Origin: Siniperca chuatsi
Taxonomy: Eukaryota; Chordata; Actinopteri; Centrarchiformes; Sinipercidae
Assembly: GCF_020085105.1 (NCBI RefSeq)
Contig: NC_058063.1
Coordinates: forward strand, 17,578,262-17,642,261
Direction: 5' to 3'
Length of the DNA: 64,000 nucleotides
A model generated the notes under the pieces. It was given only the letters and a program-made list of their open reading frames with translations, had not been told where the DNA came from and did not search any database. Positions within the stretch are counted from its first letter, which is position 1. The number at the start of each line of letters is the position of its first letter. Below are positions 1 through 12,189 of this stretch, in pieces. Made by a program: the position numbers and the translations under genes.

Positions 1-1768
1 CTGTTGATGGACTCTCTGGCCACGCCAAGATCCCAGTCTGTTTTATCTCCAACCTGAAACACGTACGGAATAGAGAATTAGACAAGCAAATTAACGATGC
101 AACATTAGCTACTGTTAAAGGGTCCGATAACATCTGTTATCTTGTTTTCTTTTGTGCAAAACACAGCAGAAATTCTTGTGATAGTTTTTGCCTAAATACA
201 AGCTGACCAGGGCCTGTAAACAAATGTCACAGGAGCCTACGCAGGACATCATTTTGGTCTTCTGTCATCGTGCAAGATTAGAAATAGAGAACAAGGTCGG
301 ATCGGAATTTATTCTAGTCCCTGATGGACTTGGATAATGGACTTGTCTTCTGCTGTAATTTCTAGTGTTCATTAGACATCAGAGCAGAACATACTGTACT
401 GCATAAAGAAATAGCTCAGCATCCTTACAGCCCTAAAGGTGTGTAAAGAGTGACTTGGTCACATCAAGAGCACATAGTACATATCTGCAAGTGAGTTTTT
501 TTTTAAAAAGAAAGCAGCCCTGTTTTCAGCTTTGTGATGATGCTTTTTCCAGCTAATCCAAGTTTTTTTTTTAAATAGTAGGAGAATTTTCTCAACCCAT
601 AAAGAAAAAACTTTCAAAATGAACTAGTGTTCATTTAACACCAGAGAAGAACATACTGCATAAATAACTGGTCACATCAACAGCACATAATGCAGATCTG
701 CAAGCAAAGGTTTTTTTTAATGAGATCCACTGGCCACCTTGATGTAGATGTACAACAAATCCATCAATCAGAAAAACCCCCAAAATCTAACATTTTTTAT
801 TGTAACCATGACTGATTATTGGTTGCTGTTACACATAAAATAATAATTTACACTATGATAAAAGAGTAGAGAGAATATCAGAATATTTAAAAACATGAAT
901 GCACTACCTCCTCCCAAGCTAATTTTATATCACCTCCATGTACGTACGTACGTAATCACTTAAAAACAAGAAGCAGATATGAGATATACACTCTGGATAA
1001 GGGAGCCTCTTTATACCTCTTGTAAACATGAACTTTATGTTTAGTGGTCCAACTAAGACATTTTTTTCTACACTTCTATTCTGTACCTGCTATTCTGTCG
1101 CTTTATTGAAGCCAACTTACAGCGAGTAAAACATCAAATTCAAGAACCCTTGTTTATGGTTGCACTATTATATAAAATGGGGGGTAAATCTAGATGTCCC
1201 GTAAATCTTGTGTTCCTTTCTTTATGACATTTTGGGTATCTTTGGAAACTTTTTACCTTGACTTAAACTTAAAACCAATTTTTTAGGATTATAATAATGC
1301 ACATAAGCACAGCATGTTTGTAAGGATTGACCAGTTGATGTAGAGTCAATAGTGTTTGAGGTTCAAAGTGTAATTGGAGGTCTGATTTTCTACCTGAACC
1401 ACCCAGTAGTGTTTTCCAGAGGTGAATCTTTGTTTCCCCAGAACGGAGACGCAGGAGTCAAACCTGCGGGGGTCGTCAGGGGGAGAGGCTTTCCTCTGCT
1501 GGCTGCTGAGACTCACCTGTGGATCGTCAACATTTACAACAACAACAACAATAACAACAACAACAACAACTGACATTCTGTTTTTACATCATGGACATTA
1601 TCAGTGATGTTCATAATCATGAGTCAACATCTTCATAATCAGTTTGTTTGTTTGTTCAGTTTCGTTGCCAATCAAATTTCAATGAGCTCAGGATCTCTTT
1701 TGCAAGAGAGACCTAAGAACAAATATACACAAGATCACAACAAGACAATTATTCACACAAAACAACCA

Positions 1769-1806
<38 letters not shown>

Positions 1807-4800
1807 ACACTAATTAGAACAAAAACTAATATTATTAGACATATACTAGTTAGTTAAGCTATTAAAGCTTTAAAGTCTTGCAGAGGAATGAGTGTAGCTA
1901 ACTTCAAACTGTGTTGCAGATCATTCACGTAATAAGGTGCAAAGTACTGAAAACCAGTCTTCCCAGTTCAGAGTTGGTATGAGGAACTTTTAAAGCCAAG
2001 CTATCCTGTGATCTGTTGTCATGGTTATTATCTATCCCGTGATCTGCTGTCATGGTTATTAGCTCTGAACTCAACTAAGCATGTTAAATCTCTCGGCAGC
2101 TTAGATAGCAAGGTCTTATAAATTAAGACACAGGTATGCTGATGCCTTCTAGATGCCAGTGATGACCATCCAGCCTTTTCATGTAACGGCACTGTTGTAG
2201 ACAGCATTCAGTGGCACGAGCATACAGGGTAGCTGCACAGTCCAATGTAGACAGTATTATGGATTGTGTAATGGGTTTTCCTGTACTCAAAGGAGAAACA
2301 AGCTCTGTTTCGGTATAAGAATCCCATTTGAATTTTTTGAGCAAGATGTTCAACATGAGTTTTGGAGGACAATCTGCTGTCTAACCTATTCCTCCTATTC
2401 CTATTATAATGCAATCAGTTAGATCTCCATTTAGAGCATGGAGAGGTTTGCGACCTTCAATGGTCCGTGCGTTTGTGAAATGCACAAATTTTGTCTTTTT
2501 GCAGTTTAGAACAAGCTTTAAATCAAAAGGAAGGTCTGGAGGACATCGAAAGCAGACTGTAACCTGGAGAAGGCCTGGTTTGCGGTACGGCCGATGACAT
2601 GCAAGATGGTGTCATCAGCATGAAAATGGATATTACAGCACTGAGTTGGAAAATAAATATAATTTAAGCAGATTATTTAATAATAATAATAAAATAAGTT
2701 TGTCACATATTTCAGACAGTGATTATACTGTCACACTTGACCTTTTTTCCATCTGGGGACAGAATCAACCAGCCTGCAGCAGTTACAGGATCCAGAGTCA
2801 CATCCGCTGGAGATGAACAAAATAAATGGATGAGATGACATAATTTAATTCAGAGTTCACAGATTTTAAGAAATAATTCACACAAAAATGTTATATTGCA
2901 ATCTCTCTGCCTTCATATTACTCAAAACACATGTGAGGTTTGTATGTTCATGTAGGGAATTGAACAATCACAGCTCCATGTCAGCCTTTTCCACAACAAC
3001 ACAACTGGCCGGTGTCCTATTTTGTTCCAAACAGAGCAATACATTTTGGTTAGTACTGTATTTTAGAAACCAATTGGTAGCCTGTAGAACTACTTTCTGC
3101 TGCAACATCGGTAAAACCTAAAAGTTTACATTTAACCCTTTTAATTTGAACCATAATTACAAAATTTCCATTCCAATAATTTTTTTGATTGTTTTTTTTC
3201 TCTTTTGGATTGCTATCTTGTACATTGCACATATTTTTTATTCTTAATACTGTGAACGTTTGCACATTCCCTAGTCAATATTTTGCACATTCCTGCACAA
3301 AACTGTACAGCTCTTTCATTACAAAAACCCCCAGTTATATTGTACATATATTTAATATATTTTTTCATATTTTATTGTCATTTTTTTATTTATGCTTCTT
3401 GACTTATATTACTTTCTATTTATGTTTTCTATTTTTATTTTCTCTTACAATGTTTACTGTTATGCACCAAAACACCAAAAGACAAATTCCTTATACGTGA
3501 AAATCAACTCTGCAATAAACTTGATTCTGATTTTGACTCTCTTTCCAGGAAATATAAAGATTAAATTGCACATATGAAGGTGAGTAGATGATGACAAAAG
3601 TTACATTTTTAGGGGAACTTTTTTTACACTATTAAGTACATGTCCTTACACATACCTGCATATTGATTCATCTTGCTCACTTCTACAAAATAAAAGACAA
3701 GAAATGTTGTCAGTTTTGTGAAAACAAAATGAAACAGCTGTCTGACATTTGGCAAATGGAGCAGTAGAACTGTATGAGGCTGTTTGAAATATATAAAAGG
3801 CTGTATGTACTGTTGAGTTATTGTGATTTTGTCTTGTGTGACAAATTATTTTTTGACATACAAATAGTAAAATATGATATGCTTATATTGGTGAACACTG
3901 GCAGATTTAGCAAACAAAAGGCTTTTTCGAGGTACACATCCTACACAGGTAATAATATCAAGACAGCAACAATATCACTACCTTCTACAGACAGTTTCTT
4001 TTCAAGTTCATGGCAGACGTCCACCAACTTGGAGAAAGCTCTCCTCACTTTCCCTATGTAGTTGTCTGAGTGGACTCTGACCTCAGACCAATCTCTGGTG
4101 GACATTGGAGCACCCAGAGAGGGGAAACTCTACAGTAAAAGAGGACAACAGAGGCACACATTGCTTGTGAGTGCAAAAAAAGATTCTCTCTTATCAGGGA
4201 TTGTGTTTGTATTTATTTAATAAATTTAGCATAATATATCTTTTGTATAAATAATCTAGTAGATGAAAACATGAATAGAGTGTGCAGGACTTTCTGACCT
4301 GTATGAGATGAAGAGGATCCTCTGTGTGCTCCAGGTACTGCAGCTCACTGCATCTGCTCTGCAGTTCATTGATTTCCTGCCGGAGCACTTTGAGAAGCTC
4401 CTCCGCTGTCCTCTCAGCTGTTTTGTACTTCTCCTCGATCTCCTCGATGAGCAAAGCCTGGTTTCTCTCAATGACGCTTACCATCATGGTGGCGACCTGA
4501 ACACTTGACTGTATCTCTCTTTCTTTATTTACCTGCAGATACGTATAAATCAAGATGAATTAATATGTAAAATAACGCAAATATAAGATTGTAACAAAAT
4601 AGCACCCCTCACTGGATGAAGTTGAAAAAAAGACATCCACAGACTGTAAACAATAAACTGTGAAAACTTTTCATTTCAGATTTGAGGACCAAAAGGAATG
4701 AAACAACAGAGAAGACTTTTCTGAATTCTGAAGACTTAAATGATGGATTTTTAAGAAGAAGAAATATGAAGAATTACTTTAATAATCCCCCTTGGGGAAA

Positions 4801-6599
4801 ATTCATCTTTACACTCCGCTTAGTACTTTGTTACACACACAGGAGAAACCTATACATGCAGTTGATGTGTAGATACTGTATGTCAAATTGATGGGTCGCC
4901 ACAGTGCAGTGCCCCGAGCAGTTAGGGGTTAGGTGCCTTGCTCAGTTCACCTCGGCAGGGTCCACCTCCGTATCCACTGATCCATTCTGGACTCAAACCT
5001 ACTACTGAGCTACTGCTGGCCCCAATTTATTTTATTTTATTATTATTATGAAATTAAATCAGAGTTTAAAAAGAGTCAAAGAGTCTACAGCCACGCTAGC
5101 AGCTCTGTGAAGCTGTACTAAGCACAGTGGCACTTTGAGCTAAATGCTAACACCAGCATGCTAACATGCTCAGAACAACAATGATAACATACTGATGTTT
5201 AGCAGGTACAATATTTTCCATGTTCACCATCTTAGCATGTTAGCATGCTAACATTTGCGAATCAGCACTAAACACAAAGTGCAGCTGAGACTGATGAGAA
5301 TGTCCTCTGTATTGCAGGTATTTAGTTATAAACCAAGCATTTACAGATAAAGGTGCATATGAGAAAGGACTTTATGTGTATATAAGCAAAGCACAAGGAG
5401 ACAACAATGACAACTCTTTTAAAAATCAAGTGGGGACATACATGTTTCTGTCCCATAAATGTTTATGTTTATAATTGAAAAACATTAAAATACAACACTT
5501 ACTTTGCTCAACTCCACTGAAACCTTGATCTCCTCAAACTTTCTGATTCTGGCCTGCAGCATCCGTTGAAACTCTGCTTCAGTCTTCTTCATTTGAGTCT
5601 GTAAAAGTTGGTGAAAGGTGAACACAAATACATAAACAGGGACACTGTAATGCAACTATTACAATAACAAAATATATTATATTAATTTGCAGGCAGAACA
5701 TTGACAGTATATTGGCAGCATAGACCATCAGTGGTATTGTATAATAGAATAAACATAAAATTGAACTGCATGTAACATGCATTATTATGAAATCTCAGGG
5801 TAAAAGATAGAAGTAGATCATTAGATAAAATAAATCTCTTTTCCTCACCCTGATCCTTATGCTCTCCTTCTCCATGGGGACAATCTCATGGTGTTTGTGT
5901 TCCCTCTCTTTGCATTTCATACAAACAGGTGTCTGGTCTCTATTGCAAAACATCTCCAGGAACTCGTTGTGATTTCTGCAGATGTGACTGGTGGTGAAGG
6001 TGGCCGGATCTGTCAGCCCGTGCCTCGTCATCATTTGATCCCTTAGATGAGGAGTCAGGTGAATTTCACAGTAAGACTCCCGGCAGACGAGGCACGACTT
6101 GACCGCTGTTGACTTGTTTCCTTGGCAGATGTCACAGGGAACATCAGACACAGAATGTTGTCTTGGGACAAGTCTCTTTGGTGGGGCTGGCTTGTATGCT
6201 GGCTTGCCCTTCAGAGACCTTTTGATTGAATACAGATCTGGTTAATTTATATCAAACATGAAAAAAGGAGAAAAAATGAAAAATGAAAAATAATGCTAAA
6301 AAGTGTATTTTACTTTGCAAGACATTGTTTAAAAATTTATACACACACAAAAAAAAGATAATATCAACAGACCTTTTAAATTGCTCAGTGATGTCTTTTA
6401 AGCCTACGTTGATCCTGAGTTCTGGGCGTTTTCTGAAGGCCTCTTTGCACACCGGACACTCTGACTTATGTCTTGTATCCCAAAAGCGTTTGATGCATCC
6501 CAGGCAGAAATTGTGCCCACATGGGATGGAGACAGGGTTGTTGAAGATATCCAGACAGATGCTGCACCAAAACTGCTCCTCAGATAATGCAGAGGCCAT
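1..6599 (-). CDS. Bloodthirsty-type TRIM E3 ubiquitin ligase (TRIM-A), 3' end outside window
   Basis: Exons read on minus (5' to 3'): 6599-6373, 6218-5849, 5598-5503, 4532-4299, 4129-3982, 3682-3656, 2806-2742, 1516-1394, 53-1 (cut by the window edge). All junctions are GT-AG and keep frame. The RING finger (C12, C15, C27, H29, C32, C35, C48, C51) would recruit an E2 enzyme. Two zinc-binding segments follow, the second a B-box 2 (CRNH...C..D..C..C..H..H). The 96-bp and 234-bp exons encode the coiled coil, then PRY and the start of SPRY ([15 protein letters not shown]). Exon sizes 96, 234, 148 and 27 bp match the TRIM at 18.7-24.4 kb exactly. Two introns here (6372-6219 and 2741-1517) are absent from that gene. 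No stop or frameshift is visible, so I treat it as a gene. The family role is cytosolic E3 ligase in innate signalling; the substrate is unknown. A TRIM39-like name is equally possible. Confidence 0.85.
1537..1570. repeat. (AAC)n microsatellite
   Basis: Run of AAC units with one AAT interruption, about 20 bp upstream (in TRIM-A sense) of the acceptor of the second PRY exon. On the TRIM-A strand this is a GTT-rich, T-rich tract that could act as the polypyrimidine tract. Confidence 0.9.
1770..1811. repeat. (CA)n microsatellite
   Basis: About 15 CA units followed by ATACACACAC, in the same TRIM-A intron. It makes a spurious Thr-His open frame on plus. Confidence 0.9.
2110..2635 (-). mobile_element. 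LINE reverse-transcriptase fragment inside a TRIM-A intron
   Basis: Conceptual minus-strand translation from about 2630 gives a reverse-transcriptase-like stretch: an ADDT motif ([11 protein letters not shown], in place of the usual Y/FADD), then residues similar to the KTKFM.F region that follows the catalytic site in fish non-LTR retrotransposons. Reading needs at least one frame change and meets stops, so it is a dead fragment. The clade is uncertain (Jockey/Rex-like). It lies in the same orientation as TRIM-A. Confidence 0.55.
4885..5020. mobile_element. Teleost interspersed repeat fragment (GGGGTTAGGTGCCTTGCTC type)
   Basis: Contains the motif GGGGTTAGGTGCCTTGCTC followed by a CACCTCGGCAGG-like segment and ACTGAGCTACTGCTGGCCCC. 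I recognise this combination as a common dispersed repeat in percomorph fish. It lies in the intron between the 96-bp and 234-bp coiled-coil exons of TRIM-A. The family name is not recalled with certainty. Confidence 0.5.
5080..5345. mobile_element. Teleost interspersed repeat rich in GCTAACATGCTAACA
   Basis: The segment has the run GCTAGCAG...GCTAAATGCTAAC...AGCATGCTAACATGCT...GTTTAGCAGGTA...TTAGCATGTTAGCATGCTAACA...CACTAAACACAAAGT. I know this layout from many perch-like fish introns and UTRs. It lies in the same TRIM-A intron as the preceding repeat. It is non-coding and contains short nested palindromes (TTAGCATGCTAA). Confidence 0.6.
6219..6372 (-). other. 154-bp intron between RING and B-box exons of TRIM-A
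   Basis: The RING exon ends EQFK at AAAAG|GTCTGT and coding resumes at AAAAG|GTCTCT, giving [11 protein letters not shown] in frame (phase 2). The same nonamer AAAAGGTCT spans both junctions. In the second TRIM (18679-19266) RING and B-box share one exon. The intron is T-rich on the TRIM-A strand. Confidence 0.65.
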
Positions 6600-6619
6600 G
6601 TTTCTGACTGAAGAATGAC

Positions 6620-8560
6620 CTTATTTTACTTATACATGCATATTCAAAAATGTGTGGATATCTCGTACATATTATAATGTAAAAATGCTGTTTGAAAAGA
6701 ATTTCCTCAACCCCTAGCTTTTTGTCAGATATTACCTGTTAAGTACTGTATATAAACAAATACAACCTAAATTTCCTTAATTATTGAGACTTCACCAGGA
6801 TAGTAGTATCCATTATTATAAAAAAATTGGATCTATCCAAACTCTTCTTTTACAAAGGTAATAGCCAACAAATGGCCGATTGATTATAGCCTTGGAGGAG
6901 AACAACAAAAGGCAAAGACGTTATGTATGCATCTGTACTAAAAGGTACAAGACTAAGGTTACTGTAACACATGCTGTCTAAATAGTCTAAAATGTGTTCC
7001 AGTAATTTATTTTGCACATCAGTCCTGTGGGAACCAAGGCACTTGCTAGTGAGCTTTCTTGATTTCTCCTTTTGAGTCTAGGCTTAATACCCAAATCTTT
7101 AGCTGAGGAGTCAGTGAAGACCAGAACAAGCTAAAGGAAGGTTAATATTTGAATTATGTCACTCAGACTTTCAAACTCCTTATGGATTGAGTGGCCAGGT
7201 CAGTCAATTGATTCTTAACTATTCTAAAAACCCACTTAATAGGGAGTTTGATCACCTTATTATTCTGCAAATCGTCCATGTACTCCAAAACGGACACAGA
7301 CAGCAGATGCAGGAAGATTATGACTTTTATATTCTAAATATTGAATATTAAATGCTGTTGAGTAAGATTTTTAAATGTAAAATAGACGTCACGTAGTCTA
7401 AGTTCAAACTGACTGTTAGATTTTAGACGTCTATCTGACATCTATCTGCTCTGATAGCCTGATGTTAAAGAATAGGCTAGCTGCCCCGTCTCCTCAGTCC
7501 TAATTCTTTCAAGCGTGCTTCTGTGTCCCACGGGACATTTTAATGTTGAAATCATATCAAGAATTAGGCTACATCATATGTCCTTTGTTAAAGTATTCTC
7601 TTATGATTTCAGTCTCCTCTTCCATCCTTAAACTAAGTTTAAGATTTGTGCAAAGACACTGCTGAGAGTAGTAGGCTAGGCTCAGCTACACAAACAGGAA
7701 ATTACATTGAACTGTCGCCAGGGACTTGGGTTCTATCCAGTTACAAACAAGAAGTGTTGTCCTTCCTTTTCTGTAATCTGAAATGTCATTGTGTTTTGTG
7801 AAATGTTGTTGTGTTTGACACTCAGGACCACCATAAATGTATACACAGCTGCCAACAGCAACCAACTTCCACTCATTAACCAGAAAGGGATTTTGGTCAA
7901 ATAAGGTTCTTTAGTTGGAATAAAAGCCTGCAGACTCTCAGACCAGAATGGTTTGTTGATATAAAAATCTACAGCAAAGGAATGCTGCTAGACAGGTTAA
8001 ATCAGAGAAACAGTTCAGAAATTATTCAAGGAACATTTTGAAACACATCATCCATTAGGTTGGAGTGTCAAAATGTCCCAGTGGTGAAGTTAGATCAGAT
8101 CAGTGCCAAGTAATTGTAACATTATAGGTTTGAATCTGACACAGGAATGTTGCAATGTCTGTGCCCTCCTTTGTTTTATCACGGATACACAAACTCTAAC
8201 AAAATCATAAAAATACAATTCAAATTGGTAAAAGGGTTTGTGTGAAAAAATACCTTAGATAAAAACATACTGTGGTAATGTTTGGTGCATTTCTGGTCCT
8301 GTACAGAGTTATTTGTCCCCGTACGCTGGTTAAAAAGTGCATTTTTGTTTGAAAAAAATGGTATGGTAAGCCTTTTTTGGTACATTTTACATGCAATTCC
8401 CATTATATCCACTTTGACTGCTTTACCTCTGAGCATTTTCCGTTTGAAAAACATTGCTGACATTGTTTACGTTCATGGCAAAAGTCAGTTTATCTTGAAA
8501 CAGAGGCTACTGATTGTATACGTTCTTACTCTCTACACTATTTGCTAAGTAAAAATAATG
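6620..8560. other. Non-coding stretch upstream of the TRIM-A start codon
   Basis: AT-rich sequence with no convincing coding exon on either strand. It is probably the first intron of TRIM-A if the upstream untranslated exon is real. Confidence 0.5.
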
Positions 8561-8566
8561 TCTTAC

Positions 8567-8660
8567 CTGTGTGGGTCGACAGACGGATACTCCTTAACAA
8601 ATGTGTTGCCAGCCGTTGTATGAACACTGTCAAAACAAACTCTTCCTGAAATAGATGCCG
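8567..8660 (-). promoter_or_regulatory. Possible 5' untranslated exon of TRIM-A
   Basis: On minus, a strong donor (CCACACAG|GTAAGA) ends a candidate exon at 8567. A matching acceptor (TTCTTCAG) at 6610-6608 lies 8 bp before the TRIM-A start codon. A TTTAAAG element lies near 8670-8665. The same layout, an untranslated first exon far upstream, appears for the other TRIM. Inference from splice signals only. Confidence 0.3.
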
Positions 8661-9109
8661 CTTGACTTTAAAGTTCTTCACGCACTGACATTTGTCAAAG
8701 AGTTAAACAGGTTATTCTGGTTTTGCTTATTAGCCTTCACCAGTATACACATTATATTTCAACTGTAATTCACTGTAGCTGCTGCTCTTAAGTACAAAGT
8801 GAGCAATTATCAAATGTACTGTACATGTATGTTATCAGGAGAGAGGAAGAGAAATATACAGACAATAACACAAAACAGTAAGACATAACAAACAGAGGTT
8901 ATGTTTAAATTTGGTACAGATTTTTGTTAGTGGGAGAACTATGCATAAATATTTCATATTTGTGTGTTTCTCTGCTGTGCATGTGTGTAAGTGTGTTGTG
9001 TATTCATGGATGCATAAGTGTGAGCAGAGGAATGTGCAGTTGTGTGCAAGGAGGAGAGAGAAGAAAAAGAAAAGAATAAAATGTCAAAATCTATTTTTTT
9101 GTAGGAGCC

Positions 9110-9605
9110 TGAGAGGAAGCGGCCGGGGTGGGCTAGCAGGGTCCACTCTCTATGTTTTTTCTCCTTGTATTTAGTATTCTCATCTTTATCTTATTGGTGT
9201 CATTGCCTTGGGCTGCCTGCAGACCTTTAGGAGGGAGCTGGTTCAATGCTTGTACGTTTTATATTGTTATTTTTCTTTTCTTTCCACTTGTTTCACTGAT
9301 GTACAGTAGTGTTCCCCACAGCTGTCACACGTTGTGTCATACAACACTCCAGTTTTCCTCTCCGGAGGGGTCTTCTCTTGAGGGTGTACCAGCAGAGAGC
9401 TTAAGGCCCCTCTGAGATGCTTCTGGTGGCCCCCGTTGATTTAGCAGCTTCCGTCCCGGTCTCAGGTCAGTCTGGGCTGGATTCCCATCATCCACTCCTT
9501 GTAATTGTTGGCCTGCAGGACTCTTCAGACATCCTGCACCCCCCTCTCTTTATCCTTAAATATTTATTTGAGCTTTTGTCTGTAATAAATGTTCAAGACT
9601 ATCGT
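9110..9605 (+). other. GC-richer island with a polyadenylation signal, unclassified
   Basis: The tract is richer in G+C than its surroundings, has a strongly hydrophobic open frame (9152-9415, signal-peptide-like start MFFLLVFSILIFILL) and ends near AATAAATGTTC at about 9585. No splice context or known domain was found. It could be part of an LTR-type element or a decayed exon. Confidence 0.25.
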
Positions 9606-9764
9606 TACCATATAATGTGATCTAAATTTTTAATTCATTTCAACTCACACATGAACATGTCACTTCATCATGTAGCAGACATTGCAACATAAGAACGTTA
9701 AAAATCCAAAACAGAGCAACTGAAAGTGATTTCTAAACATAATTTAGACAAACACAGTTATACC

Positions 9765-10070
9765 CTAATTAGACACCATACATCTAAATTATGCTGTAAT
9801 TAGAAACTGCATATAATGCCGTATTAGACCCAAAATATACAATACTTACATTTTAGATTATACCCTAATTAGAAACCAAATAGGAGATCCTAATACACCA
9901 TTACAAATCAAATACAATGCCATGTCAGATCCAAAATATGCTACAGTTAGACACTATTCTACCTTTACTACCGTAATTAGACACCACATTTAATGCTGCC
10001 AACATGGGCCTGTGGTAGCTTAATTAGACAACACAGGCTGTAATTAGAAAAATTTAATGCCATATTATAT
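9765..10070. repeat. Degenerate minisatellite of TAATTAGA-containing units
   Basis: At least six imperfect units share TAATTAGA(C/A)A followed by CC or TGC, then AATGC- or CAT-containing spacers, at about 9768, 9810, 9860, 9973, 10021 and 10040. Unit spacing varies from about 20 to 60 bp. It lies in the TRIM-A/TRIM-B spacer, with no coding potential. Confidence 0.6.
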
Positions 10071-10079
10071 CGGGCATAG

Positions 10080-12180
10080 CTTTTATAATAGTCAAAACAC
10101 AGAGAGCTAAGAGGACAACACATTTATTTGGCCTTCATTTAACACAGTTTCACTTTCTTAAAGGGTCATTTGTTGCTCATTAAGAAAACTGTACCGTAAA
10201 CTAAAGTCAAACCACATCTGGTCACTACTTCACACATCCCTTGTAGCCTGAACCACAGTTCGTCCTCTCAAAATCCTAGAATAGTTTTGTATACTTAATG
10301 TATAACAATGTAGGTCAAGATGGCAACATCCCACTCTTCATTTTAACATTTCTCTACTTACACTATTAAACTCTACACTACACTAATAAACTAGAACACC
10401 TGTAGGCTTTACTTGCATTTTGCATAACAAAATCTATGATAATACCTCCAGATTTATGATGTATTTATACAAGTTTGCTAGACAGCTTTAAATAATGTTA
10501 AATGTTTTTGGGCTTAGGTACTTGACTTGGGAGTCACTGAATAGTCCTGGCAATAGTCCTGATGTTGAATGAATAGACAGGTAACGATGAGATGATAAAA
10601 ATCCTGACTGTGCAGCCATTTATTACTGGGTGGAGGACACAGTACGTTCGCTGTTTATATGTTTGTATTCAATCATCTGCTATGTGACAGTCCAGATGAA
10701 CTTTGTATGTAGCAAAATATGTAGAAAAACTAGGCACACTGCAAGAGACCTCACTTGCTTCACTAGCTTGTGACTACTTTAGTTGTGCCAGGTGACTGTC
10801 CCATTTATATCAATATAATTGTTTTCACCAGAAAAAAACACTGTTTGTTTGTTCAAACACTTCAAAAGACCTGACAATTCATCTCTTGCAGTTGCATGAA
10901 TGACTGTCTTCTAACGCAGAAGCGTGGTGACATTGTTATACTGCCACAAACACTCTTAGGGAGAAGGCGGGTTGTTGGATGGTTAGGTGTCAAAAATGTG
11001 CCACATGCCATAGATTTCGGTTTATGTTAGTCTCCTCCCAACAGTCTGGAGGTTTTTATGGGTCCACACGGTTCCTAGCAAACGAGATGGATCCCAGAAC
11101 CCGAGCTGGGGCAGGTCCAAGCTTTTCATCTTTTTTGGGTCCTGTAGGGCCCTGTTGTATTGCTGTGGGTCTTGGGCCTGTGTATCAATATGTGTAATAC
11201 CTGAATGGATCCAAGTGGACATGCTATCAGCTCTGATCGCTTGGTGAGTCATAATCATCATGAGGTCAAACTTTTGTGCAGGAAAATGACATGCATTAAT
11301 ACTAATTAATACTAAACTATTTTTTTTAAATCCATAACTGATTCTTACTTGGCAACCCAGTATCCCTAGAAATAGTGGCCATATTGGATTGTCATGATTT
11401 ACGTCCAGTGCCAGCTTTCAGTGAACCAGTGTGTCCTTCATGTAGCAAGGACAAAAAGTAACAGTGTTGAGGTCAGGCAGTGTTTTGTTTTTTTAAAACA
11501 AAACACTGCCTCTTTAGCAGAGATTAGTCACTGCTGAAGTATGTGTGCTCTGATGCTTTATAAAGCCATTTTGTCACTGATGATTGGTTTGAGTGGTGTG
11601 CATGAACAAGTGTGCAGATTCTAATAGGGCTTAATGACATAAAGTACAGATCTCTCCCCTTGTATTTCCAGTAGATTTTGTTTTAAATTCAACCAGTAAG
11701 TGGGGCAGAGTTTTGGTTTTGGTGTCCCTTATCAGTAATTATAATGTCTTTATCAGAAAACTAAGTAGGTTTTAAGACAAAATGATGACCTTACACTTGA
11801 CATGTTAGAGAAGTAGTCATAAACTAAAGGCAGTGTTCCCACTCGCTAGAGAAAGAGAGGCGTCTGCTTGCCTCATATTTTATTGCCACCAGGTGGAGCA
11901 GTCAGGACATAGCAGGAAATGCTTACAGATTCATTTAATTTATTAATTTCATGAATTCATTTGTCACTTCACTTCTGGTGGTGCTGGTTGTATAACAGAC
12001 GCATACCATGTAAATGCAACTTTCCCAGTTCTGGAGCTGGGAGCATTTTGCACATGCCATCACTCCGTCATACTAACAAATGCCATTTAAAAAAATCATC
12101 TGTGGTTCGAAGTGACTTATAACATTATCTTTATATACATTTATATAAGATATTTATATATCACTCCAAAATTTGTATTT
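10080..12180. other. Intergenic spacer, no gene seen
   Basis: AT-rich, with short open frames only. The one distinctive structure is a perfect hairpin at 11476-11510. Confidence 0.5.
11476..11510. repeat. Perfect 16-bp inverted repeat (hairpin)
   Basis: GGCAGTGTTTTGTTTT, a TTT spacer, then its exact reverse complement AAAACAAAACACTGCC. As RNA it would form a 16-bp stem with a 3-nt loop. No gene is adjacent. It may be a deleted terminal-inverted-repeat element. Confidence 0.85.
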
Positions 12181-12189
12181 AATTTCTGG

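Larger units (their letters stand above)
1517..2741 (-). other. Intron splitting the PRY-coding exon of TRIM-A
   Basis: The PRY domain breaks off after DGKK at 2742 and resumes with VSLSSQQRK at 1516. Donor AAG|GTCAAG and acceptor CCACAG|GTGAGT restore the frame exactly (phase 0). The second TRIM in the window encodes its PRY in one exon. The intron carries a LINE reverse-transcriptase fragment and two microsatellites, so it could have arisen by, or been enlarged by, mobile DNA. Transcript evidence would be needed to prove it is removed. Confidence 0.6.

Noticed and set aside
9152-9415. Signal-peptide-like open frame
   Set aside because: Strongly hydrophobic start, but the rest has no domain and no splice partners. 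Kept only as an unclassified island.
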